Shown here one piece after another: positions 25,152 to 33,999 of a DNA stretch of 64,000 bases. Location of the stretch: assembly GCF_902463975.1 (NCBI RefSeq), contig NZ_CABQHJ010000005.1, positions 1 through 64,000 of the forward strand, written 5' to 3'. A program made the translations under genes and the position numbers. Within the stretch, counting starts at the first letter, position 1; every line of letters begins with the position of its first letter. This stretch comes from Phascolarctobacterium_A sp902463975 (lineage in GTDB: Bacteria > Bacillota > Negativicutes > Acidaminococcales > Acidaminococcaceae). Under the pieces are notes generated by a model. It saw only the letters and a program-made list of their open reading frames with translations. It did no database searches and was not told the origin of the DNA.

Positions 25152-25928
25152 ATGATTTATATTTTGAAATTTATCGCAGCCTTTTTGCTGCCTCCGGGTT
25201 TGTTTGTGCTGCTGGGAATAATCTTGAGTGTTTATTTATGGCGGCAGCGCAAGCGCTTCGGCCGTTTTACGTTCAGCTTAAGCGCTGTTTTGACGCTGCT
25301 GTTATATTTCAGCTCTACCTTATTGGGAGCCAAGCTGTTGGGGCAGCCGTTGGAGAACCGTTACAGCCAGCAGCAGCCTGCTTCTGCGCAGGTTATAGTT
25401 GTTCTGGGCGGCGGCAGCGTCGGTTCCGCACCGGACGGTACTGAGCGCGGCGGCCTGATGTCGGCCGGAGCGGCGCGCCTGCTGACGGCAGCGCGTCTGG
25501 CAAAGCAGCATTCGCTGCCGGTGATCATCAGCGGCGGGCAGGTATTCAGCGACGGCGTGAGCGAGGCGCTTGTCGCCGAGCGTATTCTGCTGCAGCTGGG
25601 GCTGCCGCAGGAGCAGATTATCGTCGAAACGCAGGCCAGAACAACGAAGGAAAATGCTGCCTATACTGCTGCGCTCTGCCATGAACGTGGCTATAAAAAC
25701 GTGCTGCTGCTGACAAGTGCGCTGCATATGCCTCGCAGCATGCAGTTCTTTGAGCGTTATTTAGGTGAGCAGGGCGTTAAGGTTGCCGCCTATCCCTGTG
25801 ATTATACACTCAACCCGCAGGGTAAGTTTAACCCGCGCTGGCTGGTGCCGCAGCTGCAGGCCTTTGACGTTACCTGTATGGCTTTACACGAATATGCGGG
25901 GATGGCAGGTGCTTTTTTACAGCGTTAA
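25152..25928 (+). CDS. YdcF/ElyC-family membrane protein (DUF218)
   Basis: The 258-residue protein starts at ATG 25152 behind AAGGAG. Two N-terminal membrane helices (about 2-25 and 38-58) precede the DUF218 domain: VIVVLGGGSVG near 76, a segment PVIISGGQ near 119, and TTKENAAYTAALC near 158, the usual motifs. ElyC and SanA of this family influence envelope integrity and peptidoglycan precursor supply. The exact reaction is unknown. It is followed by about 100 bases that hold the promoter of the next gene. Confidence 0.88.
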   Translation: MIYILKFIAAFLLPPGLFVLLGIILSVYLWRQRKRFGRFTFSLSAVLTLLLYFSSTLLGAKLLGQPLENRYSQQQPASAQVIVVLGGGSVGSAPDGTERGGLMSAGAARLLTAARLAKQHSLPVIISGGQVFSDGVSEALVAERILLQLGLPQEQIIVETQARTTKENAAYTAALCHERGYKNVLLLTSALHMPRSMQFFERYLGEQGVKVAAYPCDYTLNPQGKFNPRWLVPQLQAFDVTCMALHEYAGMAGAFLQR

Positions 25929-25961
25929 AATGCAGTAGTCAGCTGCAAGCAGCCTGTGAAT

Positions 25962-25990
25962 TTGCATATTTTCCACCTTTTTTGTATAAT
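25962..25990 (+). promoter_or_regulatory. Promoter for the binding-protein gene
   Basis: TTGCAT (25962-25967) and a perfect TATAAT (25985-25990) are 17 bases apart. The gene starts 45 bases past the -10 box. Confidence 0.8.
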
Positions 25991-26034
25991 AAGTAACAGA
26001 TAGAAACAAATATTATTTTTGGGTGAGGTATATT

Positions 26035-26970
26035 ATGAAAAAAATTCTGTTCTTAGTTTGCCTGATGCTGTGTCTGCTGCTTGCCGGCTGCGGACCGCAG
26101 GAAAAGAATACCGCCGACAGCGGTAAGATTTTGTACACGGTGACGGATGCAACAGGCACCAAGCTGAGCTTCAGCGAAAAGCCGCAGCGCATTGTGAGCC
26201 TGAACGTATCTGCCGATGAAATTTTGCTGGATATGGTTGACAGTAAGCGCTTGGCAGCCTTGTCGCTGCTGGCTGACGATTCCGGTATCTGCAGTGCCGG
26301 TGACAAGGTCAAATCCGTCAAGGGCAGAGCGCAAGGAAGCAATCTGGAAAGCGTGCTGGCCATGCAGCCTGATCTTGTTATCATCCCGGATTATACCGTG
26401 GAGCCGATTCAGGGACTGCGCAGCGCGGGACTCAAGGTTTATGTGTGCCATACGCCGAACAATGTGCAGGATATCTTCAAGTTTATCAAGGAAATCGGCT
26501 CTGCCGTAGGTGAAGAAGCTAAGGGCGAGGAGATGGCAAAAAACATGGAAGCGCAGCTGGAGGCTGTGCGCAAGCAGGCGCTGCAGGCTGCAGGTGATAA
26601 GCCGCTTAATGTGCTGGCGCTGTCCTTTACCGGACCGCTGGGCATGAGGGGCACCTTCAGCGGCCTGTGCTATTATGCAGGCGTACATAACGCGCTGGAC
26701 GGCATGGATATTCCGTATCAGGGGAACCTGTCGGAGGAAAAAATGCTGGAGCTTAATCCGGAGCTGATTATCACTCCGAGCTGGGATTACAGTAAAAAAG
26801 GCGACCCGGAGCAATTCCGTCAGCGCATTTTACAAAATCCGGCCTATAAAAGCATTAAGGCTGTAAAAAACGGCCGCGTACAAAGCCTGCATGACAATTA
26901 TTTATACAGTACTTCGCAATATACTGTCAAGGCTGTGCAGGAGCTGGCACATGCCGCTTACGGAATTTAG
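26035..26970 (+). CDS. Lipoprotein substrate-binding protein, iron-siderophore/cobalamin (BtuF/FhuD) type
   Basis: ATG 26035 starts a 311-residue lipoprotein: signal with lipobox LLAGC, Cys at 19. The rest is a class III binding protein: KPQRIVSLNVSADEILLDM (about 46-64), ESVLAMQPDLVIIPDY (near 110) and the long linker helix near 160-190. It should bind a metal chelate or corrinoid for an ABC importer. No permease or ATPase gene is adjacent, so it either serves a distant transporter or has another ligand. A second exported protein follows 12 bases downstream. Confidence 0.88.
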   Translation: MKKILFLVCLMLCLLLAGCGPQEKNTADSGKILYTVTDATGTKLSFSEKPQRIVSLNVSADEILLDMVDSKRLAALSLLADDSGICSAGDKVKSVKGRAQGSNLESVLAMQPDLVIIPDYTVEPIQGLRSAGLKVYVCHTPNNVQDIFKFIKEIGSAVGEEAKGEEMAKNMEAQLEAVRKQALQAAGDKPLNVLALSFTGPLGMRGTFSGLCYYAGVHNALDGMDIPYQGNLSEEKMLELNPELIITPSWDYSKKGDPEQFRQRILQNPAYKSIKAVKNGRVQSLHDNYLYSTSQYTVKAVQELAHAAYGI

Positions 26971-26982
26971 TTAGGAGATGCA

Positions 26983-27720
26983 GTGGCAATGAGATTGCTC
27001 AAAACAATTGGTCTGACACTTTTATTGGCAGTGGGAATGCAGCTGTGTGCTGCTGCCGAGAAGCAGGAAGCGTTTTATACGGGTGAAAAAATCAAAGGAT
27101 ATGACAAGGGCAGCTTTGTTGTGCTGGAAGAGGATGATATTAACTTCCGCAGCGCCGCCGAGGACGGCAGTGTTTTGAAGGTGCTGCCGCATCATTCACT
27201 GCTGCGTGTTATCCGCCAAAGCGGTGACTGGCTGGAGGCCGAATCGGACGGTGTGGACGGTTTTATCTACGCGCCCTATACCGTTGCCGGAAGCAGGGAC
27301 GAGCTGACGCAGGAGGATTTTGCTCTTGGCTATGCAGCACTCGGACAGCAGTTTGACGAGCAGGAGGCCGAGAAGCGCTTAGGTGCCGTCAAGCAGGAGA
27401 AAGTAGATAAAAAGCGTAAGCAGATAAACTATACATTTGAGGGTGCCGTAATCAGTGTTGCCCGCAAAAAAAAGGCTGTGGAGGCAATCCGCGTAGTCGA
27501 TCCCAAGTATATTACAATGCGTGGCGTAAGCATCGGTGACAGTGCCGGCCGAGCTGTGGGGCAGTACGGCCTGCCTGATGCGGTTGTTTATGCTGCCGAT
27601 AATACGACCTACGAATATTTTTGGCAGGATGATAAGGAGCAGCCGCTGCGTTTTGCGCTGGAGGTTGACAAGCAGAGCCGTGTGACAGCCTTTATCCTGG
27701 AGAAGCTGAGGGAAAAATAA
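26983..27720 (+). CDS. Exported SH3-domain protein of unknown function
   Basis: The GTG at 26983 is five bases after AGGAG; ATG 26989 is an alternative. The 245-residue product has a signal peptide ending near CAAAEK, a bacterial SH3-like segment (about 45-105: DDINFRSAAEDGSVLKVLP...GDWLEAES.DGVDGFIYAP) and a C-terminal region (about 170-245) that resembles SmpA/BamE- or CAP-associated folds (GVSIGDSAGRAVGQYGLPD). It may bind peptidoglycan. It is co-transcribed with the lipoprotein and ends before a terminator. Confidence 0.75.
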   Translation: MAMRLLKTIGLTLLLAVGMQLCAAAEKQEAFYTGEKIKGYDKGSFVVLEEDDINFRSAAEDGSVLKVLPHHSLLRVIRQSGDWLEAESDGVDGFIYAPYTVAGSRDELTQEDFALGYAALGQQFDEQEAEKRLGAVKQEKVDKKRKQINYTFEGAVISVARKKKAVEAIRVVDPKYITMRGVSIGDSAGRAVGQYGLPDAVVYAADNTTYEYFWQDDKEQPLRFALEVDKQSRVTAFILEKLREK

Positions 27721-27781
27721 CAGTCTGCGCTCAGTCTTTGCAGACAAGATACAACCAGGCCTTAAATGAGTATGTATACAC

Positions 27782-27816
27782 TAAAAATCCTGCTTCATAA
27801 GCAGGATTTTTTTGTG
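27782..27816 (+). terminator. Terminator after the SH3-domain gene
   Basis: AAATCCTGCT pairs with AGCAGGATTT around a TCATA loop, followed by a run of T. Confidence 0.92.
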
Positions 27817-27876
27817 TGCTGGCAGAATTATAACAGTTATAATATATTAAAATTTATACTAAAGGAGTTGAGCTGA

Positions 27877-28257
27877 ATGCCGTTTTTAATCTTAGTTATA
27901 ATTATTTGTATGATAGTAGCATTGTTTGCCGTGCAGAATGCGGTAGCAGTGTCCTTGAACTTTGTTTTCTGGAGCTTCAGCGCTTCACTGGTGCTGGTAA
28001 TACTCGGTGCGTTTTTAATGGGCGTGCTGGTTGCCACCTGCTTCTTGCTGACAATGAAGGCCAAGCATTATCTGAAGGATAAAAAAATGCGTGAGGAAAT
28101 GCAGCAGTTGCAGGCAGAAAACAAACGCCTGCAGGAGCGCGTTGCCATGCTGCAGCACACCCAGCTGTTGCACAACGAGGCGGCACAGGCAGATGCTGCC
28201 AAGCAGGCTGAGCCGGCTGCAGAAAAGACTGCTGCCGAGAGCGGTAGCCGCCAATGA
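27877..28257 (+). CDS. LapA-domain (DUF1049) membrane protein
   Basis: The 126-residue protein has two N-terminal membrane helices (about 3-22 and 36-58) linked by QNAVAVSLNFVFWSF, which fits LapA, then a coiled coil (about 70-100) and an Ala/Glu-rich tail. E. coli LapA works with LapB in controlling lipopolysaccharide synthesis; in Firmicutes its role is unknown. The start at ATG 27877 follows AAAGGAG. The stop overlaps recJ by four bases (ATGA). Confidence 0.85.
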   Translation: MPFLILVIIICMIVALFAVQNAVAVSLNFVFWSFSASLVLVILGAFLMGVLVATCFLLTMKAKHYLKDKKMREEMQQLQAENKRLQERVAMLQHTQLLHNEAAQADAAKQAEPAAEKTAAESGSRQ

Positions 28258-30608
28258 TGCACAAGGAACGAATTTGGGATATAAAAGAATATAACAGTCA
28301 GATGGCTGACTATTTGGCGGAGGAGCTGAATATTTCGCCGATGGTCACCGGTATTTTGCTGGAGCGCGGTCTGCAGGATGCAGCTTCAATGCGTGATTTT
28401 CTTTACGGCAGTGCTACACCCTTTCATGATCCGTTTTTGCTGAAGGATATGCAGCACTCGGTTGAGCGTATAGAGCGGGCCTTGGCGGCAGGCGAGCAGA
28501 TTACGGTTTACGGCGACTATGATGTGGACGGAATCAGTGCCTCCTCCTTGCTGTACCTGTATCTGAAGCAGCGCGGCGGCAGGGTTGCCACCTACATTCC
28601 GCAGCGTAAAAGCGAGGGCTACGGCCTTAATGACGAAGCATTGAAAAATATTGCGGAGAAGGGTACGACACTGGTTATTACCGTGGACTGCGGCATTAGC
28701 GGTCTGCGCGAGGTAGCCAATGCACCGAAATCTCTGGATATTATTATTACGGACCACCATACGGTGCCGGAGGTTCTGCCTCCTGCCTACGCAATTATCA
28801 ACGCCAAGCAGCGTGACTGCGGCTATCCGTTTAAGGATTTGAGCGGTGTAGGTATTGCCTTCAAGCTGTGTCAGGCGCTGGAGCAGCGCGAGCCGGGCAG
28901 GCTGCCGGAGTGGCAGGAACTTACAGAGCTGGCGGCGCTTGGAACGGTGGCGGATATTGTGCCGCTGGTTGGCGAAAACCGCGAGCTGGTGCGCCGTGGC
29001 CTGAAGGCTATGGAAACAACGAAGCTGGTGGGATTGCGTGCTTTGATTAAGGCCAGCGGCTGTCCGGAAACGGGCATTGCTTCCGATAACATCGGCTTTG
29101 GTCTGGCACCGCGCCTGAACGCTGTGGGCAGGCTGGAGCATGCGCAGCTGGCGGTGGAGCTTTTGGTAACCGACGACAGCGTAAAGGCGGAGAGAATTGC
29201 CGCCGAGCTTAACCGTGAAAACACACTGCGGCAGGAAATCAGCCGTCAGATTATGGAAGAGGCAGAAGCACAGCTGGCGCAGGAAAAGCATATAGATACG
29301 GCAATCGTGCTTGCTTCCGAGGGCTGGCATCAGGGCGTTATCGGTATCGTAGCATCGCGCCTGGTAGACAAGTACCACCTGCCGACGATTCTGATAAGCC
29401 TGAACAACGGCGTTGCCAAGGGCAGCTGCCGCAGTATTCCGGCGCTCAATCTTTACGAAGCAATAGATGCCGAACGTGATTTGCTGACGCAGTACGGCGG
29501 TCACCATCAGGCTGCGGGTCTCACGCTGCCGGCAGATAAGCTGCCGGAATTTACGCGTCGCTTCCGCGAATACGTTGCGCAAAAGCTGCGTCCGGAGGAT
29601 TATCTGCCGCATCAGGCGATTGACTGTGTTTTGAGCGGCAGCAGTGAAATCAGTATCAGGGATTTGGAGCAGCTGGCACTGCTGGAGCCCTGCGGCTGCG
29701 AAAATCAGGCACCTGTATTTGCCTTCCGTCAGGCGCTGCTGCACAATCAGCGCGCTATGGGTAAGGAGCGCAATCATTTGCAGTTTGTGCTGGATAAGGG
29801 CTATAATTCCTATCGCGGTCTGATGTGGAACAATGCGGATTTACTGCCGTATATGTTTGAAAATATGGTGGCTGATGTTGCCTTTCAGCCGAAAATAAAT
29901 GTCTGGAATAACGAAACGAGCGTGCAGCTGCAGGCCGTAAGCATTCATCAGCAGGTGACGCTGGGGGATATGCGTCAGGCTGCCGATGATAAATGGCGTC
30001 TGCTGCTGGGCTTGGCCAAGGTGCATAACAAGGTGCTTGCTTATACCGAAGATAAGCAGTCGCTGCCCGCCGAGGTGCTGCAGACTGCGGGGGATTATCT
30101 GGAGCTGGCTTCTTATGAGGAGGCTGCCGGGATGAGCAAGGAAAGGCTGCAGCAGGCCGAAGAAATAGTGCTGTTGGATTTGCCTGCTTATCCGCTGGCG
30201 GATATTATGCGCAGATTGCGGCAGCAGGGAGCAAAACATGTAACGCTGCTCTTTAATCAGCCGGATTTGCAGGAGCGCTTGCAGCGACTGGCTTTGACGC
30301 ATCCGGACAGGGATGCGATGATGCAGGCCTATAAGCTGGTGATGAATGCACTTAAAATGCGGACAACTGTGAGCGTCGAAGAGCTTTTGTCTGCTCATGC
30401 GGAACAAATAAGTGAACAAGCTGTAAAAATTATGGAAGAGCTTGGCTTTATCCGCTATAATAATGGTATAATAGAAAAAGCTGCTATTAAACGCTGCTCG
30501 CTGGAGGATGCACCCCTATATGTAACCCTGCAGCAGGAAAGAGAGCGTTTGGAGCACATTTATAAAGAAAATTACCGCCTGAGTCAGCACGAGCTGTTGC
30601 GCTGCTGA
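28254..30608 (+). CDS. recJ: Single-stranded-DNA 5'-exonuclease RecJ
   Basis: The 784-residue protein has the DHH phosphoesterase core: VYGDYDVDGISASSLL (near 85), TVDCGISG (near 144), ITDHHTVPE (near 166), then a DHHA1 domain containing ASEGWHQGVIGIVASRLVDKY and GGHHQAAGLT, an OB fold and a C-terminal region of about 200 residues. That extension is common in Firmicutes RecJ and absent from the 577-residue E. coli protein. It digests 5' single-stranded tails in recombination and mismatch repair. It overlaps lapA by four bases. Confidence 0.95.
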   Translation: MMHKERIWDIKEYNSQMADYLAEELNISPMVTGILLERGLQDAASMRDFLYGSATPFHDPFLLKDMQHSVERIERALAAGEQITVYGDYDVDGISASSLLYLYLKQRGGRVATYIPQRKSEGYGLNDEALKNIAEKGTTLVITVDCGISGLREVANAPKSLDIIITDHHTVPEVLPPAYAIINAKQRDCGYPFKDLSGVGIAFKLCQALEQREPGRLPEWQELTELAALGTVADIVPLVGENRELVRRGLKAMETTKLVGLRALIKASGCPETGIASDNIGFGLAPRLNAVGRLEHAQLAVELLVTDDSVKAERIAAELNRENTLRQEISRQIMEEAEAQLAQEKHIDTAIVLASEGWHQGVIGIVASRLVDKYHLPTILISLNNGVAKGSCRSIPALNLYEAIDAERDLLTQYGGHHQAAGLTLPADKLPEFTRRFREYVAQKLRPEDYLPHQAIDCVLSGSSEISIRDLEQLALLEPCGCENQAPVFAFRQALLHNQRAMGKERNHLQFVLDKGYNSYRGLMWNNADLLPYMFENMVADVAFQPKINVWNNETSVQLQAVSIHQQVTLGDMRQAADDKWRLLLGLAKVHNKVLAYTEDKQSLPAEVLQTAGDYLELASYEEAAGMSKERLQQAEEIVLLDLPAYPLADIMRRLRQQGAKHVTLLFNQPDLQERLQRLALTHPDRDAMMQAYKLVMNALKMRTTVSVEELLSAHAEQISEQAVKIMEELGFIRYNNGIIEKAAIKRCSLEDAPLYVTLQQERERLEHIYKENYRLSQHELLRC

Positions 30609-30633
30609 TGAAGTGCAGATGGGAGTGGGGAGA

Positions 30634-32883
30634 ATGCCCTCAACAAACGCAATAACTAATATTACTGATATAGATGAATTGTTTGCGCGTATAGAAGAAT
30701 ATCTTACGCCGGAGCAGGTAGCTTTTGTCCGTAAGGCCTATGAGCTGGCAGCCAAGGCACACGCTGCGCAGACACGTAAATCCGGTGAACCGTACATCAT
30801 CCATCCGATTGGCGTTGTCAGCATCCTTGTGGGATTGCAGATGGATGACAAAACATTGGCTGCTGCCTTTCTGCATGATGTAGTAGAGGATACGGATTAT
30901 AAGCTGGACTATATCAAAGAGCAGTTCGGCACCGTGGTAGCAAACCTGGTAGACGGTGTTACCAAGCTGGGTAAAATCGAATATATTTCCAAGGAAGACC
31001 GCCAGATTGAAAACTACCGCAAAATGTTTTTGGCGATGGCACGCGATATCCGCGTTGTACTGATTAAGCTGGCTGACCGTCTGCATAATATGCGCACGAT
31101 GAAGTATATGCCGGTGCATAAGCAGCAGTCTATTTCCCGGGAAACATTGGAGATTTATGCGCCGTTGGCACATCGTCTTGGTATCTATACCATTAAATGG
31201 GAGCTGGAGGATCTGGCCTTCCGTTATATGGAGCCGGATATTTATTACGACCTGGTAGAGCAGGTAAAAATTAAACGCCGTGAGCGCGAGGATATGATTA
31301 ACGAGGCTATGACAACGTTGAAGGACGCTGTCGAGAAGGCCGGTATCCGCTGCGAAATTCAGGGCAGACCGAAAAACTTTTACAGCATTCATAAGAAAAT
31401 GCTGCGTGACCATAAGCAGCTGAGCGAAATTTATGATCTGCTGGCTATCCGTGTGCTGGTAGACACCGTGAAGGACTGCTATGGCACGCTGGGTATCGTA
31501 CACAGCATGTGGCGTCCTATTCCGGGCCGCTTCAAGGACTATGTAGCGGTGCCGAAATCCAATATGTATCAGTCCTTGCATACGACTGTGCTTTCTAATG
31601 GCGGTCAGCCGCTGGAAATCCAAATCCGTACCTTTGAGATGCACCGCATCAGCGAATACGGTATCGCTGCGCACTGGCGCTATAAGGAAAGCGGCGGCAG
31701 CAAGCCGTCTGCCGGCGGTGACAAGGGCTTTGATGCCAAGCTGAGCTGGCTGCGTCAGCTGCTGGAATGGCACAAGGATATGAATGATTCGCGTGACTTT
31801 GTCAACACGGTCAAGATGGATATCTTCGCCGATGAGGTCTTTGTCTTTACGCCGCGAGGTGATGTTATCGACCTACCTGTTGGCAGTGTGCCGATTGACT
31901 TCGCTTACCGCATCCATACGGATGTAGGCAACCGCTGCGTAGGTGCCAAGGTCAACGGACGCATCGTACCGCTTGACTACCAGCTGAAGAACGGCGATAT
32001 CGTAGAGGTTATCACCTCCAAGCAGTCCAACGGCCCGAGCCGTGACTGGATTAATGTCGTAGGCTCTTCCGATACACGCAACAAAATCAAAAGCTGGTTC
32101 AAGAAGGAGCGCCGTGAGGAAAATATCGTCAAGGGCCGTGAAATGCTGGAGCGTGAGGTTAAACGCCTCGGATACGAGCCTAAGGTGCTGATGTCTCCAG
32201 AAAAACTGAAGGAAGCAGGCAGCAAAATCCGCATCGATACGGATGAAAATCTGCTGGCAACACTGGGCTACGGCGGTGTTACACTGAACACTGTTATGTC
32301 CAAGCTGGTGGAAATCTATAAAAAAGAGCAGAAGCTGGAAACGACTAAGGACCTGGCGCAGGTACTGGCAGAGCTGAAGCCGCGTAAATCTAAGGCTAAG
32401 GCCAGCCACGGCATCCTCGTTAAGGGCGAGGAAGGCATCATGGTTAAGCTGGCGCGCTGCTGCAACCCGATTCCCGGCGACCCGGTTATCGGCTATATTA
32501 CGCGTGGCAGCGGCATTTCCGTACACCGTGCGGACTGCCCCAATATTCTGACCAATAATCCCGAGGAGCAGCGTCGCTTAATTGAGGTTGCCTGGGATGT
32601 AGGCATTGATGATGTCTATAAGGTTAATATCGTGATTACGTCCATAGACAGAACTGGACTGATGAGCGATATTATGAATGTGACGAGCGAAACGAAGATT
32701 AATATTTTCTCGCTTGCATGTCATACAGATAAAAATAAAATTGCTACCATGCACATGGGACTTGATATCATGAGCCTGGAGCAGCTGGAATATTTTATGA
32801 ACCGTATCCGCCGCATGAAGGGTGTTTATTCTGTTGAACGCCTGATTTCTACGGCGAACGGCAGCGGAGGCAAGAAGAAATGA
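30634..32883 (+). CDS. rel: Bifunctional (p)ppGpp synthetase/hydrolase (RelA/SpoT homologue)
   Basis: The 749-residue protein starts at ATG 30634, eight bases after GGAG; in-frame GTG 30613 lacks a site. Domains in order: HD hydrolase with the intact motif LHDVVEDT (near 77), the synthetase core (RVLVDTVKDCYGTLGIVH, GRFKDYVAVPKSNMYQSLHT, LEIQIRT), TGS (FVFTPRGDVIDLP near 405), a zinc-finger-like segment (KLARCCNPIPGDPVIGY) and a C-terminal ACT domain. Both halves look active, so it both makes and breaks the alarmone. dtd follows with a four-base overlap. Confidence 0.96.
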   Translation: MPSTNAITNITDIDELFARIEEYLTPEQVAFVRKAYELAAKAHAAQTRKSGEPYIIHPIGVVSILVGLQMDDKTLAAAFLHDVVEDTDYKLDYIKEQFGTVVANLVDGVTKLGKIEYISKEDRQIENYRKMFLAMARDIRVVLIKLADRLHNMRTMKYMPVHKQQSISRETLEIYAPLAHRLGIYTIKWELEDLAFRYMEPDIYYDLVEQVKIKRREREDMINEAMTTLKDAVEKAGIRCEIQGRPKNFYSIHKKMLRDHKQLSEIYDLLAIRVLVDTVKDCYGTLGIVHSMWRPIPGRFKDYVAVPKSNMYQSLHTTVLSNGGQPLEIQIRTFEMHRISEYGIAAHWRYKESGGSKPSAGGDKGFDAKLSWLRQLLEWHKDMNDSRDFVNTVKMDIFADEVFVFTPRGDVIDLPVGSVPIDFAYRIHTDVGNRCVGAKVNGRIVPLDYQLKNGDIVEVITSKQSNGPSRDWINVVGSSDTRNKIKSWFKKERREENIVKGREMLEREVKRLGYEPKVLMSPEKLKEAGSKIRIDTDENLLATLGYGGVTLNTVMSKLVEIYKKEQKLETTKDLAQVLAELKPRKSKAKASHGILVKGEEGIMVKLARCCNPIPGDPVIGYITRGSGISVHRADCPNILTNNPEEQRRLIEVAWDVGIDDVYKVNIVITSIDRTGLMSDIMNVTSETKINIFSLACHTDKNKIATMHMGLDIMSLEQLEYFMNRIRRMKGVYSVERLISTANGSGGKKK

Positions 32884-33329
32884 GAGCAGTTGTGCAGCGT
32901 GTAGACCGCGCCAGTGTTACTGTAGATGAAAAGATTACCGGCGAGGTACAGAAGGGCCTTCTGGTGCTTTTGGGTGTGGCCGAGGGCGATACCGATAAGG
33001 ATCTGGCCTATATTATCGACAAGGTGTGCGGCATGCGCATTTTTGAGGATGAGGCAGGCAAGATGAACCTGTCGGTGAAGGATGTAGGCGGTGCGATTCT
33101 GGCGGTTTCTCAGTTTACTCTGTGCGGTGACTGCCGCCACGGCAAGCGTCCGTCCTTTACGGCTGCTGCAGCGTCCGATGTGGCCAACGCTTACTATGAG
33201 CGCTTTGTCGACGGCTGCCGCAAGGCAGGATTGCCGGTAGAAACAGGCATCTTTCGTGCGCATATGCTGGTAGAGCTGGTGAACAACGGTCCGGTAACTA
33301 TTTTGCTGGACAGCACGAAGCTGTTATAA
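32880..33329 (+). CDS. dtd: D-aminoacyl-tRNA deacylase
   Basis: The 149-residue protein has the two DTD motifs: SQFTLCGDCRHGKRPSF (near 79-95, SQFTL) and NNGPVTILLDS (near 137, the cis Gly-Pro pair that checks chirality). It removes D-amino acids and glycine from mischarged tRNA. ATG overlaps the rel stop (ATGA), the usual order in Firmicutes. Confidence 0.97.
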   Translation: MRAVVQRVDRASVTVDEKITGEVQKGLLVLLGVAEGDTDKDLAYIIDKVCGMRIFEDEAGKMNLSVKDVGGAILAVSQFTLCGDCRHGKRPSFTAAAASDVANAYYERFVDGCRKAGLPVETGIFRAHMLVELVNNGPVTILLDSTKLL

Positions 33330-33366
33330 TTATATTGTGCATAGATTTATCAACGGAGGTTGAAGA

Positions 33367-33993
33367 ATGAAGATTTATCATGTTGAAGCAGGTATGCTTG
33401 CTACCAACTGTTACTTTGCCGTAAACGAAGCTATCGGTGAAGGAGTTATTTTCGATCCGGGCGGAGATTGCCCGACCATTATGCGAATGATTGAGCAGGC
33501 CAAAGCCAAGGTTGTCGCTATTGTGCTGACTCACGGCCACAGCGACCACATCGGTGCGTTGGCAGAGCTGCGCAAGGCTACAGGTGCGCCGGTATATATC
33601 GGCGAGGATGATGCCGACTGCCTGACACAGCCGAACAGAAACTTGTCCTTCTTTATCGGTGAAGAATTGAAAAATGAGCCTGCGGACCACCTTGTACATG
33701 ACGGTGATGTGCTGGAGCTGGCAGGCATGAAGTTTGAAGCCTTTGCTACGCCGGGACATACCAAAGGCGGCTTCTGCTATTACTACGCGCCGGGCAAGGT
33801 AGTTTTTGCCGGTGATACTATTTTCTGCGAATCTATCGGACGCACCGATTTGCCGGGAGGCAGCTATCGCGCACTCATCCAGTCCATCAAAACAAAGCTG
33901 ATGGTGCTTGATGATGACGTTAAGCTGCTGCCGGGCCACGGACCTACTACTACCGTGGGCTGGGAGCGTCGCAGGAATCCTTTCCTGCAATAA
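33367..33993 (+). CDS. Metallo-beta-lactamase-fold hydrolase, glyoxalase II-like
   Basis: The 208-residue protein has the zinc motif LTHGHSDHIGAL (HxHxDH near 58), a further His in ATPGHTKGGF (near 136), the Asp in FAGDTIF (near 157) and the late His in LLPGHGPTT. The size matches YcbL/hydroxyacylglutathione hydrolase-like proteins; the true substrate is unknown. It starts behind CGGAGG and belongs to the rel-dtd group seen in many Firmicutes. Confidence 0.93.
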   Translation: MKIYHVEAGMLATNCYFAVNEAIGEGVIFDPGGDCPTIMRMIEQAKAKVVAIVLTHGHSDHIGALAELRKATGAPVYIGEDDADCLTQPNRNLSFFIGEELKNEPADHLVHDGDVLELAGMKFEAFATPGHTKGGFCYYYAPGKVVFAGDTIFCESIGRTDLPGGSYRALIQSIKTKLMVLDDDVKLLPGHGPTTTVGWERRRNPFLQ

Positions 33994-33999
33994 AACATC

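Noticed and set aside
28386..29777. 463-codon - strand frame opposite recJ
   Set aside because: RecJ motifs on the + strand are complete; the antisense product has no recognisable domain.
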